NCBI RefSeq assembly: GCF_003182475.1
Contig: NZ_QGTS01000007.1
Span: 62,001 to 126,000, forward strand
Source: Mangrovibacter plantisponsor
GTDB taxonomy: Bacteria; Pseudomonadota; Gammaproteobacteria; Enterobacterales; Enterobacteriaceae
DNA length: 64,000 bases
Reading direction: 5' to 3'
In this document: positions 38,447 through 46,391 of the stretch, one piece after another
Numbering within the stretch: the first letter of the stretch is position 1
How the letters are laid out: every line of letters begins with the position of its first letter
Made by a program: the position numbers and the translations under genes
The notes under the pieces: generated by a model
What the model saw: the letters and a program-made list of their open reading frames with translations, nothing else
Databases searched by the model: none
Told to the model about the DNA's origin: nothing

Positions 38447-39951
38447 GCAGGTGTTCCTCCAGTGGAATACATCAACAAAATTTCTTCGCTGGCCTCACGA
38501 CCATCCAGTTCAGCCACAATGCGCCCATCCCAGAGCACACAAATTCGGTCACACAACCCAACCAGCTCGGCAAATTCGCCACTGGCGTAAATCACCCCTT
38601 TGCCCTGACCCGCAAGGCCGGATATCAGGGTAAACAGATCGGTTTTGGCCCGAACATCCACCCCTTTGGTTGGTTCATCAAAAATCAGTACATCGGCATT
38701 GCCTTTCAGCCACTTACCAATCGCCACTTTTTGCTGATTGCCGCCGGACAAACGGCGCAATACCTGATCTGGCCCGTTAGTGCGCACACCAAGGCGCGCA
38801 ATCACCTCTTCCGCCCAACGCCAGGCAGCACCGAAACCAAACAAGCCGCCGCGGGAAAAGTGTTTATCCGCGCTGACTGACAAATTCATGGCAACCGGTT
38901 CATCAATAAAAACACCTTCTTTGCGCCGCTCTTCCGGCACCAGCGCAATACCCCGGGAAACTTCACGCGCCGGGCTTACCGGCCGCCATTTCTTACCACG
39001 CAACACCCCGTTAGCCACCTGGCAAGGTGAAGCACCGAACAAGGCTTTGCACAATTCCGTTTTGCCCGCGCCCGCCAACCCGGCAATACCCAGGATCTCG
39101 CCCTCGCGCAGGGTTAAACTGATATCGCGTAACAGATGCTCATCATTCAGCCCTTCAACCGCCAGTAATGTGCGGGCATCAGCTTCCACACCCGCCCGTT
39201 CCGGATAGAGGTTTTCCAGAGTGTGGCCCAGCATTTTCTCTACCACTTCCTCACCAGACAGCGATGCCATTGCCCCGGTTTCAACCAGGCGGCCGTCACG
39301 TAATACCGTGAGCGTGTCACAAATAGCTTTAAGCTCATGAATGCGGTGGGAAATAAACACCACACCAATTCCCTGAGCCTGAAGCCGCCGAACCACGGCA
39401 AACAGGCGATCACTTTCATGCTGGTCAAGGGGAGCGGTGGGTTCATCAAGGATCAGAAAACGGCAATGGTGAGACAGTGCGCGCGCGAGCAACACATGTT
39501 GTTTCTCAGCAAGGGAGCAATGATCAATGGGCTTTTTCACATTCAGGCTGACATCCAGTTGGGCCAGTGCCGCACGCGCCTGCTGCCAGACTGAACGCCA
39601 GTTAAACCTGTGCCCGGGCGCGGCCAGGTGGTCGAGCATGATGTTTTCACCCACACTCAAGCCTGGCACCAATGCAACGTCCACTTCCTGTTGAACCAGG
39701 TGAATGCCCAGTTTCTTTGCATCACGCGGGGTATGTAATTGCACCGGTTCGCCATCAAGGAGAATCGCCCCTTCATAGTGCGCCCAGATGCCAGACAGCA
39801 CCGCCATCAGGGTTGATTTTCCGGCACCATTCGCCCCTGTCAGCGCATGGACACTTCCCCCTTTAAGGGTGAAATCCACGTTCTGCAACGCATTGAAACC
39901 ACCAAAGCTGATGGAAACGCCACGCATTTCAACCTGATGAGGTTGTGCCAT
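38443..39951 (-). CDS. Sugar ABC transporter ATP-binding protein (RbsA/MglA type)
   Basis: CUT2 ATPase of 502 residues with two fused nucleotide-binding domains. Domain 1 has Walker A GANGAGKST (about 41) and Walker B LILDEPTAPLD, but its signature is degenerate (SLAEKQHV instead of LSGGQ). Domain 2 has Walker A GLAGAGKTE, a good signature RLSGGNQQKVAIGKWL and VLIFDEPTKGVD, ending in the ASGEFAEL segment typical of the family. It is first in the ATPase-permease-binding protein-LVIVD operon. A dispersed repeat lies 33 bases upstream of the ATG and a MetJ site further up. Confidence 0.92.
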   Translation of the reverse strand: MAQPHQVEMRGVSISFGGFNALQNVDFTLKGGSVHALTGANGAGKSTLMAVLSGIWAHYEGAILLDGEPVQLHTPRDAKKLGIHLVQQEVDVALVPGLSVGENIMLDHLAAPGHRFNWRSVWQQARAALAQLDVSLNVKKPIDHCSLAEKQHVLLARALSHHCRFLILDEPTAPLDQHESDRLFAVVRRLQAQGIGVVFISHRIHELKAICDTLTVLRDGRLVETGAMASLSGEEVVEKMLGHTLENLYPERAGVEADARTLLAVEGLNDEHLLRDISLTLREGEILGIAGLAGAGKTELCKALFGASPCQVANGVLRGKKWRPVSPAREVSRGIALVPEERRKEGVFIDEPVAMNLSVSADKHFSRGGLFGFGAAWRWAEEVIARLGVRTNGPDQVLRRLSGGNQQKVAIGKWLKGNADVLIFDEPTKGVDVRAKTDLFTLISGLAGQGKGVIYASGEFAELVGLCDRICVLWDGRIVAELDGREASEEILLMYSTGGTPA

Positions 39952-39984
39952 AAATGTCAGTCTCTACAAAATAAACCAAATAAT

Positions 39985-40127
39985 TGAGTCTGATGACAGA
40001 CCTCATGTCCGCACAGAACAAGAGGATGTCACCCGATAAAAAGCCTGGAAAATCAATTCATTGATTTTCGCCCGCTAACTAAAAAGAAGGAAAAACCACG
40101 CTTTTTCCTTCTTTTTCATCAATCTGA
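39985..40127 (-). repeat. Dispersed 143 bp repeat, copy 2
   Basis: Inverted relative to copy 1 at 21818-21959, about 92% identical. It lies between the MetJ site and the ABC ATPase start, so it forms part of that operon's leader. It is flanked on each side by TAAT (plus strand: TAAT before TGAGTCTG and after AATCTGA), which looks like a four-base target duplication. The internal hairpin AAAAAGAAGGAAAAA / TTTTTCCTTCTTTTT is perfect here (15 pairs) and would act as an intrinsic terminator on both strands. Confidence 0.85.
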
Positions 40128-40202
40128 TAATTCATGGTATTTTTCATATTGCCCCTTCCATGACAATGAATGAAATGGCATAACATAAAGCGAAATGTTA
40201 TT

Positions 40203-40226
40203 AGCCATCTGGACATCCAGACATAA
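40203..40226. promoter_or_regulatory. MetJ operator between the ABC operon and hcxA
   Basis: Three tandem met-box-like octamers: AGCCATCT, GGACATCC and AGACATAA, with six, five and five matches to AGACGTCT. They are phased at exactly eight bases, about 95 bases before hcxA and 250 before the ABC ATPase. The E. coli ybdH/ybdL region is, as I recall, also a MetJ target. Confidence 0.65.
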
Positions 40227-40319
40227 TATTGGGCAGATACCATAAAACAGAGACGATTCCTTTTATCCCCACACGGAGAACGGACGAAAATCGCCTGAAC
40301 ACAGACAGGAACCGAATAT

Positions 40320-41408
40320 ATGCAACAGACCGACATCCGCGTTGTACCAGGCCCGGCAAATTACTGGTCCCAGCCCGGCGCACTGAATAAACTTGCCAGC
40401 CACTATTCGCATGAACAACTGGCCCATGCCGTATGGGTTTACGGTGCGAAAGCCCTGCAGGCAGCCACCCCATTTCTGCCCACTGAATTTCACCTGGATG
40501 GCGCTAAAAAATTACTCAGCGCCGGGCATTGCAGCGAAAATGAAGTCACACGGCTGGCAGATGCTGCCGGTACAGACCGCCAGGTTGTAATTGGTGTGGG
40601 TGGTGGCACGGTTCTGGATACCGCAAAAGCACTGGCCCGCCGTTTGGGTTGCCCGCTGGTTGCCATTCCGACAATCGCCGCGACTTGTGCTGCATGGACA
40701 CCGCTTTCTGTGTGGTATAACGATGCAGGCCAGGCGCTGCATTTTGAAGTGTTTAACGATGCCAACCACCTGGTTCTGGTTGAGCCCCAAATCATCCTTC
40801 AGGCTCCGGCAGAATACCTGCTGGCAGGCATTGGCGATACCCTGGCGAAATGGTATGAAGCGGTTGTGCTGGCCCCCCAACCGGAAACCCTGCCGCTCAG
40901 CGTACGCATGGGTATTGCCGCCGCGGAACAAATTCGCGACGTATTACTTGAACAAAGTGAACAGGCGCTGGCAGACCAGGCTGGCGGGGAACTGACCCGC
41001 GCATTTTGTGATGTGGTGGATGCCATTATTGCTGGTGGTGGGCTGGTGGGTGGGCTGGGAGACCGTTACACCCGGGTCGCTGCCGCACATGCTTTCCACA
41101 ATGGGCTGACAGTTGCCCCGCAAACCCACCGTTTTCTGCACGGCACCAAAGTTGCTTACGGGATTCTGGTGCAAAGTGCCCTGCTCGGCCAGGACGATGT
41201 CACTACGCAATTAATCACCCTGTTCCGCCAGCTCCACCTGCCTGTTTCACTGGCTGAACTGGATGTGGACATTCATAACCAGGCACAAATTGATGCGATT
41301 ATTGCTCACACCCTGCGCCCGGGCGAATCCATTCATTACCTCAGCAGCGAACTGACACCAGCACACCTGCAGGCGGCACTGGAAAATATCGAAGCCAGAA
41401 CCCGCTAA
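40320..41408 (+). CDS. hcxA: Hydroxycarboxylate dehydrogenase A (YbdH)
   Basis: Iron-containing/glycerol-dehydrogenase-family NAD(P) oxidoreductase; E. coli HcxA reduces 2-oxo acids such as 2-oxobutyrate. It has 362 residues, as in E. coli. The nucleotide-binding VIGVGGGTVLDTAKALARR is near residue 90, VAIPTIAATCAAWTPLSVWY near 118, and metal ligands fall in LAGIGDTLAKWYEAV and in HAFHNGL / FLHGTKVAYG. ATG 40320 is followed by QQTDIRVVPGPANYW. It borders the methionine-salvage island, so reduction of the keto acid intermediate is possible. Confidence 0.94.
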   Translation: MQQTDIRVVPGPANYWSQPGALNKLASHYSHEQLAHAVWVYGAKALQAATPFLPTEFHLDGAKKLLSAGHCSENEVTRLADAAGTDRQVVIGVGGGTVLDTAKALARRLGCPLVAIPTIAATCAAWTPLSVWYNDAGQALHFEVFNDANHLVLVEPQIILQAPAEYLLAGIGDTLAKWYEAVVLAPQPETLPLSVRMGIAAAEQIRDVLLEQSEQALADQAGGELTRAFCDVVDAIIAGGGLVGGLGDRYTRVAAAHAFHNGLTVAPQTHRFLHGTKVAYGILVQSALLGQDDVTTQLITLFRQLHLPVSLAELDVDIHNQAQIDAIIAHTLRPGESIHYLSSELTPAHLQAALENIEARTR

Positions 41409-41423
41409 CAGCGTCTGCTAACC

Positions 41424-41462
41424 ATGGCGGCCTGCGTAAACTTATTACGCGCAGGCCGCCAT
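41424..41462. terminator. Long hairpin between hcxA and the COG0523 gene
   Basis: Thirteen-pair perfect stem ATGGCGGCCTGCG / CGCAGGCCGCCAT with a 13-base loop. It overlaps the last codons and stop of the minus-strand gene. No T tract. Confidence 0.6.
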
Positions 41463-42470
41463 AAAACGCAGCCTAATATCTTCCATGGGCAAATTTCTGC
41501 CAATAATCACCAGCCGTGAACAGGCTGTTTCGTTCTCATGCCAGGGCGACCCATAATCAAACCCCACCACGCTGTGTATTCCCTGTACCACCAGGCGTTC
41601 CGGCTTTCCCACAACCGCCAGTACACCTTTATAACGCAACATATCCGCCCCCCAATTTTCCACGCACCAGTTCATAAACTCACCTGCCGCATGCAAATCC
41701 AGCCAGCCGGCTTCAAGCACCAGAGACGAAATCGCGTCATCCCAGTGCCGGGTTGCTCGTGGCCGTGAAAGTGGCTGGAAGCTTACCGCTTCGCTCAGTT
41801 GTGGCCGGGCAATAAAAAAACCACGCTGCACCGTGGCGTCATCACTCAGAGTGAAGGCGGCCAGATCAAGCCATAACTCAGCCGGGCAAACGCCATTGGT
41901 CACCTGGTAAATCGTGGCGCGCGGGTTGATACGGTTAAGGCGTGCCATTACGGCATCACGCTCTTCTGGCTCCACCTGGTCACCGTGGGTGACTAAAATT
42001 CGGTCGGCAAAACCCACCTGAGAAACCGCCACCGGGTGTTCATCCAGTTGCCGGTGAATGTGTTGCGCATTCGCCAGGGTAACCACGGCATCCAGTTGCA
42101 ATGACTCACGCAAGCGTTCATCCACAAAAAAGCTTTGAATAACCGGAGCCGGGTCAGCAAGCCCTGTGGTTTCCACCACCAGCCGGTCAAAACTCAACTC
42201 ACCATTAGCCCGCTTATCCAGCAGTCCATGCAATGCTGCCGTAAACTCCCCACGCACATTGCAACACAGGCAACCATTGCTTAACTCCACAATACTGACG
42301 TTTTCGCGCGCTTCCAGTAACGCACCATCAATGCTCACCGGGCCAAACTCATTTTCCACAATCGCAACGGCACCCGCTTGTGGTTGCTGCAAAAAGTGGT
42401 TGAGTAAGGTGGTTTTCCCTGCGCCAAGAAATCCGGTCAACAGGGTGACGGGTACAGTTGTCGATTGCAT
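41445..42470 (-). CDS. COG0523 (CobW/YjiA-like) GTPase
   Basis: G3E-family P-loop GTPase of 341 residues, the class of metal-insertion chaperones that includes YjiA and ZigA. The Walker A GFLGAGKTTLLNHFLQ is near residue 12, ENEFGPVSIDG at 40 and the metal motif CLCC (NGCLCCNVRGEF) near 66-69. The C-terminal CobW_C domain (about 240-340) is present. It ends the cstA-ybdD-GTPase operon, the same order as btsT-yjiX-yjiA in E. coli, but it is not close enough to E. coli YjiA (318) for me to use that name. Metal target unknown. Confidence 0.9.
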   Translation of the reverse strand: MQSTTVPVTLLTGFLGAGKTTLLNHFLQQPQAGAVAIVENEFGPVSIDGALLEARENVSIVELSNGCLCCNVRGEFTAALHGLLDKRANGELSFDRLVVETTGLADPAPVIQSFFVDERLRESLQLDAVVTLANAQHIHRQLDEHPVAVSQVGFADRILVTHGDQVEPEERDAVMARLNRINPRATIYQVTNGVCPAELWLDLAAFTLSDDATVQRGFFIARPQLSEAVSFQPLSRPRATRHWDDAISSLVLEAGWLDLHAAGEFMNWCVENWGADMLRYKGVLAVVGKPERLVVQGIHSVVGFDYGSPWHENETACSRLVIIGRNLPMEDIRLRFMAACA

Positions 42471-42482
42471 AAATATCCTGTG

Positions 42483-42680
42483 TTAACAGCAGCGTGGGCC
42501 ACCATTCCCGCCATAACGGGCATCCTGGCGCTCACGGAAAAATTCTTCATAACTCATCGGCGTTTGTTCAGGGTGATTAAGCCGCATATGCTGTACATAG
42601 TTGTCATAATCCGGCACCCCTACCATCAGTTTGGCTGCCTGGCCCAAATACTTTCCGGCTTTTGCCAGGGTATCAAACAT
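42483..42680 (-). CDS. ybdD: YbdD/YjiX family small protein
   Basis: Sixty-five residues from ATG 42680 (GGAGGAAAC directly upstream), as in E. coli Ybd[19 protein letters not shown] to [12 protein letters not shown]. The terminal Cys-Cys pair is conserved. It always accompanies CstA/BtsT-type pyruvate or peptide transporters and is thought to act with them; the mechanism is unclear. Confidence 0.95.
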   Translation of the reverse strand: MFDTLAKAGKYLGQAAKLMVGVPDYDNYVQHMRLNHPEQTPMSYEEFFRERQDARYGGNGGPRCC

Positions 42681-42735
42681 GTTTCCTCCTTCCGCCTGCC
42701 GCGGCAATCAGAGGGGCGGTTGCCCGCCCTTCAGA

Positions 42736-44841
42736 TTAATGTGCGTTACGAGCCGAATGGGTTGCTAACGGAGCTTCTGGCGGCATGGCCTCCCACGGCA
42801 CTTCATTCACAGTGGGTTTATCACTCTTCAGCGCTTTCAGGCAGCAGCGCAGCGCAAACCAGGCCAGCACCACCACAACCACCATGAAAAACAGCGTCAG
42901 CCCGGCATCAAGGCGGTTGTTAAATACCAGCCGCGCCAACTGGCCTTCTGTGTATTTCGCCGGAATAGCCCCGGTGTCGAGCATGGTCTGGAATTTGTTG
43001 GCAATGGCCAGGAAACCAACTCGCGGGTCACTACTGAAGGTTTTCACCCAACCGGCAGACAGTGTGCAAATCAGCAACCAGGCAGTCGGCACCAGCACAA
43101 CCCAGGCATAACGCTGGCGTTTCATTTTGAACAGCACAACCGCACATAGCAGCAGCGCCATTCCTGCCAGCATTTGGTTGGCTATTCCGAACAACGGCCA
43201 GAGCGTATTAATCCCACCCAGGGGATCAACAACCCCCTGATACAGGAAGTAACCCCATGCCAGTACACACAGGCCAGTGGCAATCAGGTTAGCCGGTAAT
43301 GAGTCCGTGCGTTTAAGCCCGGGCGAAACCAGGCCCAGTAAATCCTGGAGCATAAAGCGTGCCGAGCGGGTACCTGCATCCACCGCAGTCAGGATAAACA
43401 AGGCTTCAAACAGAATAGCGAAGTGATACCAGAAGGAGACATCCATCAGGCCACCCAGCGCGCCATGGAGGATATAAGCCATACCCACCGCAAGCGTTGG
43501 AGCACCACCAGCACGGGAAACAATACTTTGCTCTCCCACTTCACTGGCAATGTTATGCAGAATATCCGGTGTTATCTGGAAGCCCCAACTGCTGACCACC
43601 TGGGCGGCCGACGTCACCACATCAACTGTGCTGTCCGGAACCAGCACCGCAAGCGGGCTGTTCATGGCAAAGTAGACACCCGGGTCAATCACACAGGCCG
43701 ACACCAGCGCCATAATTGCCACGAAGGATTCCATCAACATGCCACCATAGCCAATAAAGCAGGCCTGGTTCTCATTCGCCAGCATCTTCGGCGTGGTACC
43801 AGAAGCAATCAGCGCGTGGAAACCAGACACCGCGCCACAGGCAATAGTAATAAACAGAAACGGGAACAGATCTCCGGCCCATACCGGCCCGGTGCCATCA
43901 ACAAAGCGAGTCAGAGCGGGCATTTTCAGTTCAGGGCGAACCAACAAAATACCGATAGCCAGGCCAAGGATGGTGCCAATCTTGAGGAAGGTAGACAGAT
44001 AATCACGAGGAGCCAGCAGCAGCCAAACGGGCAGTACTGCGGCAATAAAGCCATACACGCCCAGCATGATAGTCAGTTGCACGCCCGTGAAATCAAAGAA
44101 CACCGACCATGTGGGGCTTGCAGCTACCCAGCCACCGGAGATAATGGCGAACACCAACATCACAAGACCAATAACCGACACTTCGCCAATCCGGCCAGGG
44201 CGCAGATAACGCAGGTACACACCCATAAATAGCGCCAGCGGAATGGTAAACGCAACGGTCCAGGTCCCCCACGGGCTGTGAGTCAGAGCCTTCACCACAA
44301 TCATCGCCAGCACCGCGAGGATAATCACCATAATCATAAAGCAGGCGACCAGCGCGATAACCCCGGCGGTATTGCCCATTTCCGCTTTAACCAGTTCCCC
44401 CAGAGAGCGGCCATCACGGCGGGTAGAAACGAACAGCACCATAAAATCCTGTACTGCACCGGCCAGCACCACGCCCGCCAGTAACCACAGCATGCCGGGC
44501 AAATACCCCATTTGCGCGGCCAGTACCGGGCCAACCAAAGGCCCCGCTCCGGCAATTGCGGCAAAATGGTGGCCGAACAACACTTTTTTATCCGTCGGGA
44601 CATAATCCAGCCCGTCGTTATGGCGCACGGCGGGCGTCATGCGGGTGGCATCGACCGACAGGACTTTATTAGCAATAAACAGCCCGTAATAACGGTAAGC
44701 AATTAAGTACACACAGGTTGCCGCCACGACAATCCATAATGCATTAATTTGCTCACCCCGATTTAACGCAATGTAGCCCAGAGCAAAGGCACCCAATAGC
44801 GCCAGTATGCCCCAAACAAGGTGTTTCCCCGTGTTATTCAT
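42736..44841 (-). CDS. cstA: Carbon starvation protein / pyruvate transporter CstA
   Basis: Large inner-membrane transporter of 701 residues with about 16-18 membrane helices. CstA family members take up pyruvate or peptides and are induced on carbon starvation. Near-identity to E. coli CstA runs from GAFALGYIALNRGEQINALW through DGLDYVPTDKKVLFGHHFAA to KRTDSLPANL. ATG 44841 follows AAAAGGAAACCCT; 32 in-frame upstream residues are rejected. It is divergent from fepB, with a palindrome resembling CRP half-sites between them. Confidence 0.97.
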   Translation of the reverse strand: MNNTGKHLVWGILALLGAFALGYIALNRGEQINALWIVVAATCVYLIAYRYYGLFIANKVLSVDATRMTPAVRHNDGLDYVPTDKKVLFGHHFAAIAGAGPLVGPVLAAQMGYLPGMLWLLAGVVLAGAVQDFMVLFVSTRRDGRSLGELVKAEMGNTAGVIALVACFMIMVIILAVLAMIVVKALTHSPWGTWTVAFTIPLALFMGVYLRYLRPGRIGEVSVIGLVMLVFAIISGGWVAASPTWSVFFDFTGVQLTIMLGVYGFIAAVLPVWLLLAPRDYLSTFLKIGTILGLAIGILLVRPELKMPALTRFVDGTGPVWAGDLFPFLFITIACGAVSGFHALIASGTTPKMLANENQACFIGYGGMLMESFVAIMALVSACVIDPGVYFAMNSPLAVLVPDSTVDVVTSAAQVVSSWGFQITPDILHNIASEVGEQSIVSRAGGAPTLAVGMAYILHGALGGLMDVSFWYHFAILFEALFILTAVDAGTRSARFMLQDLLGLVSPGLKRTDSLPANLIATGLCVLAWGYFLYQGVVDPLGGINTLWPLFGIANQMLAGMALLLCAVVLFKMKRQRYAWVVLVPTAWLLICTLSAGWVKTFSSDPRVGFLAIANKFQTMLDTGAIPAKYTEGQLARLVFNNRLDAGLTLFFMVVVVVLAWFALRCCLKALKSDKPTVNEVPWEAMPPEAPLATHSARNAH

Positions 44842-44972
44842 AGGGTTTCCTTTTTTATTTTCACAACAGAGGTTTGACAGAGGATATGTGCGCTTATTTG
44901 ACCTGCTTTGGTGGGTAAAAAACGCTGCCGGGATCATGCTTTAAGTAAAATGTTAAATAAAATGAAAAAGAA

Positions 44973-44994
44973 TGTGATTTCGATGTAAATCACA
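44973..44994. promoter_or_regulatory. Palindrome with CRP-like half-sites upstream of cstA
   Basis: TGTGATTT-CGATGT-AAATCACA has perfect eight-base arms. The arms resemble CRP half-sites, but spacing is 12 between TGTGA and TCACA instead of 6. Read on the minus strand, TGTGA-TTTACA-TCGAA alone matches the CRP core at eight of ten. cstA is CRP-dependent in E. coli. Confidence 0.45.
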
Positions 44995-45057
44995 AAACAC
45001 TGTTACATCAGGACATAAGCAAAAATGCTTTCGGGGCTTGCGCCGCAAAAAAATAAA

Positions 45058-45082
45058 AATGAAAATGAGATTAATTTTCATT
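45058..45082. promoter_or_regulatory. Fur box of fepB
   Basis: AATGAAAAT-N7-ATTTTCATT is a perfect nine-base inverted repeat. The central 19 bases (45061-45079) match the Fur consensus at 14 of 19 positions. It ends 18 bases before the fepB start. Confidence 0.75.
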
Positions 45083-45100
45083 ACATAGAATGGCGATATT

Positions 45101-46054
45101 GTGAAACAACCTGTCTTGCTTTTCTTCTCTTGCCTGATGGTGCTGCTGTCCTGCTCTGCCCAGGCCAGTGGATGGCCCCGCACATTCACTGACAGCAAAG
45201 GAGCTCATACACTGGCAAAAGCCCCGCTGCGCATTGTCTCTACCAGCGTCACGCTCACGGGCTCGTTACTGGCGCTGGATGCACCAGTCATTGCCAGTGG
45301 TACAACCAGGCCTGGCAACAAAGTGTCTGATGAACATGGTTTTTTGCGCCAGTGGGGAGACATAGCTGTTCAGCGTAATGTCCAGGCCCTTCCCCCGGGA
45401 GAGAGCAACCCGGAACTTATTGCCACCCTGCACCCGGACCTGATTCTGGTGAGTGCGACAGGCCTTGATTCAGCAATGGCTGAGTGGGATAAGCTGTCAA
45501 AAATCGCGCCAACCATAGTGATTAACTATGGTGACCAAAGCTGGCAGGAATTACTGAGCGAACTGGGGCAACTGACCGGGCACGAACAGCAAGCAAAAGC
45601 GCGTATTGCCCAGTTCAATGCGCACCTTGCAAAGGTAAAATCTGCGATTAAATTGCCGCCTCAGCCCGTAAACGCCATGGTGTGGAATGCCCACGCTTCA
45701 CTGGCCAATATCTGGACAACGGTGTCCGCCCAGGGGCAGTTGCTTTCCCAGTTGGGGTTCACCCTGAGTGAACCCGGCCAGGGTCAGCGTATGGTCAGCC
45801 AGCGAGGCAAACGCCAGGATATTATTCCGTTACAAGGCGAAAACCTGGTGGTCGGGTTATCGGGGCAAACATTTTTGCTATTTGCCGCTAACCAAAAAGA
45901 TGTGGCCTCGGTAAAAAGTAACCCACTACTGGCCCACCTCCCCGCAGTTGAAGCTAACCGTGTCTATGCCCTGGGTGGGGATAACTTCCGCCTGGACTAT
46001 TACAGTGCCAGCCACTTACTGGACACCTTAGCGAAGTTGTTCCCCGCCAACTAA
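45101..46054 (+). CDS. fepB: Ferric enterobactin periplasmic binding protein FepB
   Basis: Class III (helical backbone) binding protein that carries ferric enterobactin from FepA to the FepDGC permease. It has 317 residues (E. coli 318), with a signal peptide ending near CSAQASG. Blocks shared with E. coli FepB: LRIVSTSVTLTGSLLALDAPVIASG, FLRQWGDIA, LPPQPVNAMVW, GKRQDIIPLQGENLVVGL and YALGGDNFRLDYYSA. The start is GTG 45101 with a poor ribosome site. Its usual divergent partner, entC, is absent; cstA is the neighbour instead. Confidence 0.95.
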   Translation: MKQPVLLFFSCLMVLLSCSAQASGWPRTFTDSKGAHTLAKAPLRIVSTSVTLTGSLLALDAPVIASGTTRPGNKVSDEHGFLRQWGDIAVQRNVQALPPGESNPELIATLHPDLILVSATGLDSAMAEWDKLSKIAPTIVINYGDQSWQELLSELGQLTGHEQQAKARIAQFNAHLAKVKSAIKLPPQPVNAMVWNAHASLANIWTTVSAQGQLLSQLGFTLSEPGQGQRMVSQRGKRQDIIPLQGENLVVGLSGQTFLLFAANQKDVASVKSNPLLAHLPAVEANRVYALGGDNFRLDYYSASHLLDTLAKLFPAN

Positions 46055-46180
46055 TCCTTGCTAAACCTCCGGCCCTGCACCTGCTAAACGTTACGTAAAC
46101 CGTGGCAGGCAGGGCCACAAATCCCTGCCAGTTATTTGATTCAGAACAATTAATATGCAATAAAAGCATAAAACAGTAAA

Positions 46181-46217
46181 AATAATGAAAACATTATTGA
46201 TAATTATTTCTATTTGC
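46181..46217. promoter_or_regulatory. Fur-binding region of fepA
   Basis: AATAATG-AAAA-CATTATT is a perfect palindrome (46181-46198), overlapped by GATAATTATTTCTATTTGC, which fits the Fur consensus at 12 of 19. Several overlapping hexamers suggest more than one Fur dimer. The remaining ~170 bases to the fepA ATG carry no gene. Confidence 0.65.
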
Positions 46218-46391
46218 AATAGCGTGTTGCTCGCTGCTAATTGCAGTGCCTGTAGCACTTATAAAAAATAAGGCGTCTTGCTGGCTGCCGGATTTTGCCA
46301 GACAAGCCGTTCTGCGCACTTTCACGCATTTTGCTGCCCGGTTTCCGTGGGACGGAGCCTGTACCGGCAGCGAGACGAGCAGGAACTCAAC

